The notes beneath the pieces are model-generated. The model was not told the DNA's origin. It ran no database searches and saw only the letters and a program-made list of their open reading frames with translations. From Ruminococcus sp. UBA4275 (GTDB taxonomy: Bacteria; Bacillota; Clostridia; Oscillospirales; Ruminococcaceae), in NCBI GenBank assembly GCA_002395085.1, contig DGVV01000087.1:1-58891 (forward strand): DNA of 58,891 nucleotides. The letters are read 5' to 3'. Position numbers and translations under genes: made by a program. Shown piece by piece: positions 7,962 through 15,194 of the stretch (position 1 is its first letter; each line of letters starts with the position of its first letter).

Positions 7962-8105
7962 GGAAAACGCAGTCCGCGAACCGGCTGCGTTTTCCCACAA
8001 ATTCCACATAGTTTTCAACAGCTATATCACGCTGTCAAGCCAAAAATCGCCTGTTTCCGCGCTCACTTTCAACTGTTTTGCACGGTTTCCACACTGTTTT
8101 CAACA
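7962..8105 (-). repeat. Three DnaA-box-like direct repeats plus a stem-loop in the murA-ftsQ spacer
   Basis: On the minus strand, a unit of about 21 nt, TGTTGAAAACNNTGTGGAA, occurs at 8085-8105 and 8000-8020, with a degenerate copy at 8053-8074. The TGTGGAA part resembles a DnaA box (TTATNCACA on the other strand), though no exact consensus box is present. Next to them, GGAAAACGCAG (7962-7972) pairs with CTGCGTTTTCC (7985-7995), an 11-bp stem whose two arms extend into similar TTTTCCACA-type sequences. No T-run follows, so it is not a terminator. Confidence 0.55.
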
Positions 8106-8114
8106 TTTTTGCAC

Positions 8115-9407
8115 TTATGCACTGGTTTTTCCGCGTGAGGACGTAGAAATCACCATACGCTCCGTGCGGATGCCAAGACTGTTGAAAACCTCCGCAAAGT
8201 GATCATAGCCGCGGTCAATATGGTGCAGTCCGTGCAGGACGGTCTGCCCCTCTGCACCGGCAGCCGCAACGGCAAGCGCAGCACCGCCGCGCAGATCCAT
8301 CGCCTCAACGTATGCTCCGTGCAGACAATGCACGCCTTCCACAACCGCCGCAGTCCCCTTGATGCGAATATCTGCACCCATGCGGACAAGCTCTCCTGCG
8401 TGCTTATAGCGGTCCTCGAAGATTGTCTCATCGAATACACTTGTTCCGTGTGCCGTCGCCAGCACTGCCATCAGCAATGCCTGTGCGTCTGTCGGAAAAC
8501 CCGGATACGGCATCGTCACGATTTCGCGGATACTCCGCAGCACACCGCCCGCATCCAGAAAGAGCGTGCCGTCGCATTCGCCAAGCTTACAGCCCGCCCT
8601 GCGCAGCAGATCCAGACAGTTTTCCAGATCACCCGTGCGCACATCGCGGAGGGTGATCGAACCGCGGCTTGCCGCTGCCGCACACAGCCATGTCATGGCA
8701 GCAATGCGGTCCGGCATGATGCGGTATTCCGCTGCATGAAGCTGCGGCACGCCTTCAATCACGATTGTCCCCTCACCTGCCCCGCGGATCTTTGCGCCGC
8801 AGCGGTTGAGATAGCCCGCCAGATCTGCAATCTCCGGCTCGCGGGCTGCATTCGTGAGAACCGTTTCACCCTCTGCCAGCACCGCTGCCATAATCACATT
8901 TTCCGTCACGCCGACGGACGGAAAAGCCAGCGGAATCCTTGCGCCGTGCAGCTTATCCGCCGTACACACAATCTGTTCGCCGGTACATCGGATGATGACG
9001 CCCATTTTCTCCATTGCATCCAGATGCAGGTTAATGGGTCTTGCACCAAGTGCGCAGCCGCCGGGTCTTGTCAGGGTACACTGCCGCATTCTGCCCAGCA
9101 GCGGCCCCATAAACATGATCGTCGAACGCATCGCACGCATATCTGCATCCGGAATCTCCGCACGGCAGATGTCTGCCGCATTGATGGTTACAGTATGGCC
9201 GTCCGGCGTACAGTGCGCCCCCAGCCTGTTCAGGATTCTGCTTGCCGCATACACATCCGAGAGCTGCGGCACATTCGTCAGTACCGTTTCGCCCTGACAG
9301 AGCATCGCAGCCGCCATGATTGGCAGCACACTGTTTTTCGCGCCCTGAACGGTCGTCTCCCCGCGGACAGGTGTTCCGCCGGTAATCCGCATGATTTCAT
9401 CCGCCAT
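8115..9407 (-). CDS. murA: UDP-N-acetylglucosamine 1-carboxyvinyltransferase MurA, 430 aa
   Basis: First committed step of peptidoglycan synthesis: transfers enolpyruvate from PEP to UDP-GlcNAc in the cytosol. The substrate loop QGAKNSVLPIMAAA (about 21-34) and the catalytic loop RPGGCALGARP are intact, with the fosfomycin-sensitive cysteine at about residue 118. Length is normal for the family. The start at 9407 is preferred to the ATG two codons upstream because GAGGAG then lies 8 nt away. It takes the position where murB sits in Bacillus dcw clusters, between murG and ftsQ. A 170-bp spacer with only a small GCGGG/CCCGC hairpin separates it from murG. Confidence 0.97.
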   Translation of the reverse strand: MADEIMRITGGTPVRGETTVQGAKNSVLPIMAAAMLCQGETVLTNVPQLSDVYAASRILNRLGAHCTPDGHTVTINAADICRAEIPDADMRAMRSTIMFMGPLLGRMRQCTLTRPGGCALGARPINLHLDAMEKMGVIIRCTGEQIVCTADKLHGARIPLAFPSVGVTENVIMAAVLAEGETVLTNAAREPEIADLAGYLNRCGAKIRGAGEGTIVIEGVPQLHAAEYRIMPDRIAAMTWLCAAAASRGSITLRDVRTGDLENCLDLLRRAGCKLGECDGTLFLDAGGVLRSIREIVTMPYPGFPTDAQALLMAVLATAHGTSVFDETIFEDRYKHAGELVRMGADIRIKGTAAVVEGVHCLHGAYVEAMDLRGGAALAVAAAGAEGQTVLHGLHHIDRGYDHFAEVFNSLGIRTERMVISTSSRGKTSA

Positions 9408-9577
9408 TTGCATCACTCCTCGCAAATCCGGCATCTGCCGTTATGCCTTTAGCGTATGCAAATACACTCTTTTTCGTGAAATTGCACGTCGAATGCGGGC
9501 GAACCCGCGCGATGTACACATCCGGCAGAGTATATCTGCTGCATCGGACTTCCTTCTGTGTTTCGCGACTGCACCGT

Positions 9578-10696
9578 TCACTTCAGAACGCCTGCAATCA
9601 CTTTCCAGATACGCTCGTCGGTATCCTGCGGGAACAGCGCGCCTGCCCGTTGCCCCATTGTCTCGCGCTTATTCGGATTCTCATACAGCTCGCGGACAGC
9701 ATCCTTGAGCTTTTCAAGTGTCAGATTCTTCTGCTCAATCACAATGGCCGCGCCGGCCTTGCCAAGCACCATTGCGTTGTGATACTGATGATTCTCCGCC
9801 GCTGCCGGGTAGGGAATCAGCACGGAAGCCCGTCCGACTGCTTCCAGCTCACTGAGCGTCGATGCACCGGCACGGCTGATGACCAGATCTGCCGCCGCCA
9901 GACAGACATCCATATCATGGATATACTCCGTCACACGCATCCGCTTGTCCTGTGCGATGCCCTTTGCCTCCAGTGCCTGCGGGACAGTCTCCCTGCCGAA
10001 TTTGCCGTAGGCATGAATGTGGTTGATTTCCATATCGGATTTCAGATGCCACTCCATGAGATCCGGCATCAGATCGTTGAGACATTTTGCGCCCTGGCTT
10101 CCGCCGAAGCTGAGGATTGTCATACCCTGCGAAAAACCGAGCATCCGGCGTGCCTCCTCGCGGCTGCGCTTCGTTAAACTGCCGCGCACAGGCAGTCCGG
10201 TCATAACGGTTTTTGTACCTTCAGGAAAATGCTCTTTTGCCGCTTCAAAGGTCATCATGACAGCTTTTGCCTTTTTTGCCAGCAGCTTGTTCGTCACGCC
10301 GGGATAGGCATTCTGCTCATGCACCAGTGTGGGGATGCCAAGCTGCTGCGCCGCCCGGATGACCGGTCCGGCAGCATAGCCGCCCGTACCGATTGCGAGA
10401 TCCGGCTGAAATTTCTTCACGATCTCCTTTGCACGGCTGCCTGCCGTCATCAGATAGCCGACTGCCTTCAGATTCCGGACGATATTCTCCGGACTGAAAC
10501 TGCGCTGAAATCCGGCAACCTGCACGAACTCAATCGGATAACCCGCCGCAGGAACAAGCTGTGCCTCCATACCGTGCGGTGTGCCGGCAAACAAAAACTC
10601 CGCATCCGGCTCATGTGCTGCAATAATGCCCGCGATGGCAAGACCGGGATTGATATGTCCGCCCGTGCCGCCGCAAGCAATCAAAACCTTCAACAT
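9578..10696 (-). CDS. murG: Lipid II synthase MurG (GT28), 372 aa
   Basis: Peripheral membrane glycosyltransferase that adds GlcNAc from UDP-GlcNAc to lipid I, giving lipid II. The N-terminal loop CGGTGGHINPGLAIA (8-22), the GGYAAGP loop near residue 103, the SFGGSQGA motif (about 197-204) and the UDP-GlcNAc site SRAGASTLSE (about 268-277) are all present. ATG at 10696 follows GAGGAGAGACATAT. It is separated from the upstream Nudix gene by 12 nt, so the two are co-transcribed. Length and motif order are those of the family; nothing is missing. Confidence 0.98.
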   Translation of the reverse strand: MLKVLIACGGTGGHINPGLAIAGIIAAHEPDAEFLFAGTPHGMEAQLVPAAGYPIEFVQVAGFQRSFSPENIVRNLKAVGYLMTAGSRAKEIVKKFQPDLAIGTGGYAAGPVIRAAQQLGIPTLVHEQNAYPGVTNKLLAKKAKAVMMTFEAAKEHFPEGTKTVMTGLPVRGSLTKRSREEARRMLGFSQGMTILSFGGSQGAKCLNDLMPDLMEWHLKSDMEINHIHAYGKFGRETVPQALEAKGIAQDKRMRVTEYIHDMDVCLAAADLVISRAGASTLSELEAVGRASVLIPYPAAAENHQYHNAMVLGKAGAAIVIEQKNLTLEKLKDAVRELYENPNKRETMGQRAGALFPQDTDERIWKVIAGVLK

Positions 10697-10708
10697 ATAT
10701 GTCTCTCC

Positions 10709-11218
10709 TCAGATCCCGCAGCCGCGGAACACATCCGCAAAATGCCGCATGATCAGTGTATTGTGTTTCCAGACTGTTTTGCCTTCTTCGGACATGACAA
10801 GCAGCATCTGCGGGGTGACCCACTGTGCGCCGTCCGTTTCCCCTGCCTGAAGCTGCACCTGCTCCTGCGGGATGTCGTGATGTACCAGAAAAAATGCGTG
10901 TACAAAATCTGCGTGAATGGTACAGCCGCAGTCGGTCAGTTCTGCTTCCGAAACCAGAATGCCGGTCTCCTCCCGCAGCTCCCGTACAGCACCCTCCGCC
11001 GCAGATTCGCCTGCCTGTACGCATCCCGCCGTGATTTCCCACTTTCCCGCGTAGCGCTTTTCCGGCGCACGGCGCGTCAGCAGGATTTCTCCGGCAGCAT
11101 TCACCGTCATCACGCTGACAAGCAGCATCCGGCAGCCTGCGGGGAGCGGTTCTCCGCGCTGAATGCGTCTGCCGGTCGGTCTGCCCCAGTCATCATAAAG
11201 ATCCAGATACTCTGCCAT
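10709..11218 (-). CDS. Nudix hydrolase, 169 aa
   Basis: The complete Nudix box GCVQAGESAAEGAVRELREE followed by TGI (G-x5-E-x7-R-E-L-x-E-E-x-G-I) lies at about residues 70-92, after an N-terminal block EYLDLYDDWGRPTG and RRAPEKRYAGKWE that is typical of the IPP-isomerase-like/YfcD branch. Such enzymes cleave nucleoside diphosphates linked to another group, or in the isomerase branch act on isopentenyl diphosphate; the substrate here is unknown. ATG at 11218 with GGAGGG is preferred to a GTG at 11236 that overlaps the ftsW stop. Its position inside the dcw cluster, between ftsW and murG where lipid I and UDP-GlcNAc are used, is unusual. Confidence 0.9.
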   Translation of the reverse strand: MAEYLDLYDDWGRPTGRRIQRGEPLPAGCRMLLVSVMTVNAAGEILLTRRAPEKRYAGKWEITAGCVQAGESAAEGAVRELREETGILVSEAELTDCGCTIHADFVHAFFLVHHDIPQEQVQLQAGETDGAQWVTPQMLLVMSEEGKTVWKHNTLIMRHFADVFRGCGI

Positions 11219-11232
11219 AATCCCTCCGATGC

Positions 11233-12456
11233 TCACTCCAGCTTCGCAGAACGTGAGATATTGAGCAGCACGCCCATTTCGCAGAGCTGCATCATGAGTG
11301 CTGTGCCGCCGTATGAGAAGAACGGCAGCGAAATACCTGTATTCGGAATCGCATTGCTGACAACGGCGATATTCAGCAATGCCTGCAAACCGATATGCAT
11401 GGTAAAGCCGACTGCTACCAGCATTCCGAACTTGTCTTTTGCCTTTGCCGCAATATAAAAGCCGCGGAAAATCAGCAGGCAGAACAGCAGAATGACCGTC
11501 ACCGCGCCGACAAAGCCGAATTCCTCGCAGAGAACAGCAAACACAAAGTCATTCTGCGCTTCCGGAAGATACTGATACTTCTGCCGCGATGCACCCAGTC
11601 CCAGACCGAACATTCCGCCCGAACCGATTGCAATGAGCGACTGACAGGTCTGCCATGTTTCATCCTGCATCAGTTCCTCATTAAACGGATCGAGCCACGA
11701 TTTGAAGCGCGTCTCGAAATATCCGATACCCTTGCTGTGCATCAGATAGAGAACGATCAGTCCCAGACCGACTGCGCCGATCAGAATGAGGATACCCAGA
11801 TGCGAGGGCTTTGCGCCGCCGACGAAAATCAGCGTAATAGCAAGCACGCCGATGATGAGCGTACCGGAAAGATGCGGTTCTGCCATCATCAGCCCTGCCA
11901 CAACGGCAAGCATTGCCAGATACGGCACAACGCCGTAAAGAAAACTGTTCATGCGGTGTCCGTTCCGGACAATCAGCATTGCAAAAAAGAGGACGATTGT
12001 GATTTTTGTCAGCTCCGAAGGCTGAAATGTAATACCGCCGTTGCCGTTTGCATCAGTACCGACACCGATCCATCGCGTAGCACCGTTGACGGTCTTGCCG
12101 ACGCCCGGTATCAGCACCGCAATCAGCAGAAGCAGCGACACCGCAAAGCCCGTACCGGAAACCCAGAGCTTCTCGAAAATATGATAATTCACAACACTGA
12201 GAATGCCCATGCCGACCAGACCCGCCGCAGCAAACACCATCTGACGGGAAGCATAGAACGTACCCTTCTGCCCGTCCTCGATCGCCGCAGGGTAGGACGC
12301 GGAGAACATCATCAGCAGCCCGATGACAAGCAGCGCAATGACCGTACCGAGCAGAACGCCGTCAAGTTCACTGTCTATGAGCCGCCAGCCTCTGCCGGCA
12401 GACCGGAGTTTCGGTTTTCTGCGGGACTGCGTGTTCCCTGCGCTTCTGGATGCCAT
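11233..12456 (-). CDS. ftsW: SEDS peptidoglycan polymerase FtsW, 407 aa
   Basis: Polytopic SEDS glycosyltransferase that polymerises septal peptidoglycan with its class B PBP partner. A basic N-terminal tail (about 1-30) precedes some ten membrane helices. The family signatures GATRWIGVG...FQPSELTK, the catalytic-site aspartate region WLDPF, and IPNTGISLPFFSYGGT near the C-terminus are clear. ATG at 12456 follows GGAGCG. A glycine-rich insertion (GTDANGNGGI) widens the GATRW loop slightly. It could be the SpoVE-type paralogue as well as FtsW, since Bacillus carries SpoVE at this locus; the single copy next to murG and mraY supports a main division role. Confidence 0.93.
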   Translation of the reverse strand: MASRSAGNTQSRRKPKLRSAGRGWRLIDSELDGVLLGTVIALLVIGLLMMFSASYPAAIEDGQKGTFYASRQMVFAAAGLVGMGILSVVNYHIFEKLWVSGTGFAVSLLLLIAVLIPGVGKTVNGATRWIGVGTDANGNGGITFQPSELTKITIVLFFAMLIVRNGHRMNSFLYGVVPYLAMLAVVAGLMMAEPHLSGTLIIGVLAITLIFVGGAKPSHLGILILIGAVGLGLIVLYLMHSKGIGYFETRFKSWLDPFNEELMQDETWQTCQSLIAIGSGGMFGLGLGASRQKYQYLPEAQNDFVFAVLCEEFGFVGAVTVILLFCLLIFRGFYIAAKAKDKFGMLVAVGFTMHIGLQALLNIAVVSNAIPNTGISLPFFSYGGTALMMQLCEMGVLLNISRSAKLE

Positions 12457-12489
12457 AATCGTAATCGCTCCGTTTCTGTGAGATCAGGT

Positions 12490-13515
12490 TCAGAGCTGTG
12501 TGCAGACGGCGAAAATGCCAGCCAGCATCCCGACAAGCGAGAAGACCATCACGATCTTGTATTCGCCCCAGTTGCACAGCTCAAAGTGGTGGTGGATCGG
12601 GGACATCTTGAAAATGCGTCTGCCCTCTCCGTATTTTTTTCTGGTGTACTTGAAATACAGTGTCTGAATCACAACGCTGAGTGCATCCAGCACATAAACA
12701 ATCCCGACAATCGCAAGCAGCAGATGCATTCTGCACGCAACGCCGATTGCGGCAAATGCACCGCCCAGATACATCGAGCCGGTGTCGCCCATGAAGCACT
12801 TGGCAGGGTGCAGATTCCAGATGAGGAAGCCGATGCAGCCGCCTGCAACCGTAATGGCATACAGCGAAAGCTCAAGCTGTCCGAGGATGGCACAGATGAC
12901 GGTCAGGATCAGCATGGAGATCACCGTGACCGATCCGCAGAGACCGTCAATGCCGTCTGTGAGGTTGACCGCATTGATCATGTAAAGCAGAAACAGAATC
13001 ATGATCGGGTAATAGAAGATGCCGAAATTGAGCTTCACAAATATCAGATCAATGGTTGTTTCGCGGTCACCCAGCGCATACAGTATGACCAGAAACGCAA
13101 CGCTCAATACAAGCTGAAAAACGATTTTCTGCTTCGGATTCAGACCGAGATTCTGCTTCTTGACCGCTTTGATGTAGTCATCGGTAAAACCGACGGCAAG
13201 CGAATAAAACAGGGAAAAAAGCATCACGGTCAGCAGACGAAGCGCACTGACGGATGTTTCCGGTGCAGTGGGATCTGCGCCGCCGAAAAGCCGCCATACA
13301 CCGTAGCCGAGTGCCGTTGCGGCAAGCGATCCGGCAATGAACAGGAAGCCGCCCATAATCGGCGTACCCTGCTTGGATTTGTGCCATGCAGGGCCTTCTT
13401 CCAGAATGGTCTGTCCGAAATGAATCTTCCGCAGAAACGGGATCAGCAGCAGGCCGCCGCATCCCGCGATCCCTGCTGCAAGGATCGCTGCGCCGAGTGT
13501 CAACCAGATTGGCAT
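12490..13515 (-). CDS. mraY: Phospho-MurNAc-pentapeptide translocase MraY, 341 aa
   Basis: Integral membrane enzyme that transfers phospho-MurNAc-pentapeptide to undecaprenyl phosphate, forming lipid I. Ten membrane helices are expected; the catalytic motifs FTDDYIKAVKK (about 108-118), NAVNLTDGIDGL (about 182-193), FMGDTGS and the substrate-binding PIHHHFEL loop (about 307-314) are all intact. ATG at 13515 follows AGGAGGAATCACA. In Bacillus the next gene would be murD; here ftsW follows after 33 nt. The required undecaprenyl phosphate chain is made by UppS, encoded at 23365 on the other strand. Confidence 0.98.
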   Translation of the reverse strand: MPIWLTLGAAILAAGIAGCGGLLLIPFLRKIHFGQTILEEGPAWHKSKQGTPIMGGFLFIAGSLAATALGYGVWRLFGGADPTAPETSVSALRLLTVMLFSLFYSLAVGFTDDYIKAVKKQNLGLNPKQKIVFQLVLSVAFLVILYALGDRETTIDLIFVKLNFGIFYYPIMILFLLYMINAVNLTDGIDGLCGSVTVISMLILTVICAILGQLELSLYAITVAGGCIGFLIWNLHPAKCFMGDTGSMYLGGAFAAIGVACRMHLLLAIVGIVYVLDALSVVIQTLYFKYTRKKYGEGRRIFKMSPIHHHFELCNWGEYKIVMVFSLVGMLAGIFAVCTQL

Positions 13516-13574
13516 TGTGATTCCTCCTGAGAATGCTGAGTTCTTTTGCTTATGGATATGCGGGGGCTGTGCGA

Positions 13575-15035
13575 TTACAGCTTCTCCGCAAAAATGCGCT
13601 TTGCGGCATCCGCGACCAGTTCGCGTTCATCCATGTGCAGATGCACGCCGCCCGCAATGATCTGATAGTCTTCGTGTCCCTTGCCCGCCAGCACGACCAC
13701 ATCACCGGTCTTTGCCTGCTTCATGGCAAGATAGATTGCCTCTGCACGGTCAGGTTCGGTCTGATAGGGTACATCCGAACCCTTGAGGCCGGCGAGAATA
13801 TCCTGAATAATTGCCAGCGGATCTTCGTCGCGGGGATTATCCGAGGTAATGACAAGGAGATCCGCGATATTTGCTGCTGCACGCGCCATTTTCGGACGCT
13901 TTGCCGCATCGCGGTTGCCGCCGCAGCCAAATACCGCAATCAGTCTGCCGACTGTGCATTCCCGCAGACTGGAAAGGGTCTTTTCGAGTGCATCGGGGGT
14001 ATGCGCATAGTCGCAGATCACAGTAAAATCGAGTGCCGTGGGGATGATCTCGCATCTGCCGCGCACACCGGGATAATCCAGCAGCAGATCGGTCATCACA
14101 CTCATGGGTACGCCCAGCCGCGTGCCGACGGCAATCGCCGCAACCGCATTGCTGACATTGAACAGACCCGTCATGCGCATCGACATCGGCATGGTTTCAC
14201 CGTGCAGATGCAGCGTGAACTTCGTGCCTTCCGTGCTGAGTTCAACCGCATCCGCCATGACATCCAGCCTGCCGGTCTCCGGACGGAAAACGCCGTAGGT
14301 GCATTTTTCGCAGGTGATCTCGCGGAAAAGGCGTGTGCCGTATTCGGTATCGTTGCCGCAGACAATCGCATAATCACAGACATCAAACAGCATCCGCTTT
14401 GCCTGATAGTAATTCTCCATCGTGCCGTGGATGTCGAGGTGATCCTGCGTCAGATTCGTGAAGACTGCAATATCAAAATGCGTCGGTCCGATTCGGTGCT
14501 GTTCGAGTCCGAACGACGACACCTCCATGACGACGGTATCGACACCGGCATCTGCCATTTTTGCAAGCAGTTCAAAGTAGGATTTGGTCAGCGGGGTGGT
14601 ATTGGGCGAAGGCAGGATTTCATCTCCGATTTCATACTGCACCGTACCGATCAAGCCGACCTTATGGCCGGCGCGCCGCAGCATCTCCTTGATGAGGGTG
14701 GCAGTCGTGGTCTTGCCGTTCGTACCGGTCACGCCGACAAACTTCATTCTGCGTTCGGGATGCCCGTACCATGCAGCACAGAGATCGCCGTATGCAGCGC
14801 GCGTATTCGGCACGATGATCTGCCGGTCTCCGAGACCGAGATCATGATCCGCAATGACCGTAACCGCGCCTTTTTCCAGCATTTCCGAGGCGGCGCTGTG
14901 GCCGTCAAAATTCGCACCCGTAATGCAGGTAAAGACCATGCCCGCTTTGACCTCTCTGGTATTGTCGGTCACGCCGGCGATCTCGCAGTCCGGCAGGTTT
15001 GTCTGGAGCGTTTCCAGCAGATTGTAGAGTTTCAT
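13575..15035 (-). CDS. murE: UDP-MurNAc-tripeptide synthetase MurE, meso-DAP type, 486 aa
   Basis: Cytosolic Mur ligase that adds the third stem-peptide residue using ATP. The P-loop TGTNGKTT is at about 104-111, the central domain carries EVSSFGLEQHR, and the third-residue selectivity motif DNPR sits at about 399-402, which in characterised MurE enzymes predicts meso-diaminopimelate rather than lysine. This agrees with the DAP decarboxylase gene lysA at 48624. The start at 15035 (GGAG 9 nt upstream) is chosen; a longer open frame upstream crosses a strong stem-loop and lacks homology. The 159-bp spacer to the PBP gene is larger than normal for this operon. Confidence 0.97.
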   Translation of the reverse strand: MKLYNLLETLQTNLPDCEIAGVTDNTREVKAGMVFTCITGANFDGHSAASEMLEKGAVTVIADHDLGLGDRQIIVPNTRAAYGDLCAAWYGHPERRMKFVGVTGTNGKTTTATLIKEMLRRAGHKVGLIGTVQYEIGDEILPSPNTTPLTKSYFELLAKMADAGVDTVVMEVSSFGLEQHRIGPTHFDIAVFTNLTQDHLDIHGTMENYYQAKRMLFDVCDYAIVCGNDTEYGTRLFREITCEKCTYGVFRPETGRLDVMADAVELSTEGTKFTLHLHGETMPMSMRMTGLFNVSNAVAAIAVGTRLGVPMSVMTDLLLDYPGVRGRCEIIPTALDFTVICDYAHTPDALEKTLSSLRECTVGRLIAVFGCGGNRDAAKRPKMARAAANIADLLVITSDNPRDEDPLAIIQDILAGLKGSDVPYQTEPDRAEAIYLAMKQAKTGDVVVLAGKGHEDYQIIAGGVHLHMDERELVADAAKRIFAEKL

Positions 15036-15109
15036 TTGATGTTCTCCGTGGTCGCGGCAGCATCTGGAAGCTGCCTGTTTTGTATCTGACTCAATGCCCG
15101 AAAAGCTGT

Positions 15110-15158
15110 CTGCCGGACGGTGTACCGCAGAAGCGGTACAGCAATCTCCGTCCGGCAG
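15110..15158 (-). promoter_or_regulatory. Strong stem-loop in the PBP-murE spacer
   Basis: CTGCCGGACGG (15110-15120) pairs with CCGTCCGGCAG (15148-15158), 11 bp, and inside it TGTACCGC (15121-15128) pairs with GCGGTACA (15133-15140), 8 bp with an AGAA loop; 7 nt bulge on one side. No T-run follows on either strand, so it is more likely an mRNA processing or stability element than a terminator. Confidence 0.55.
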
Positions 15159-15194
15159 GACAGAAAGGATTGAGTATGCCAGCATTTTGCAGCA

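Noticed and set aside
7962..8105. Chromosomal replication origin
   Set aside because: The boxes do not match TTATNCACA exactly, there is no AT-rich unwinding stretch, and dnaA/dnaN are not nearby.
11395..13530. Plus-strand ORF of 711 codons opposite ftsW and mraY
   Set aside because: Antisense to two clear membrane protein genes; composition rich in R, H, Q, D with no domain, as expected of a shadow frame in GC-rich coding sequence.
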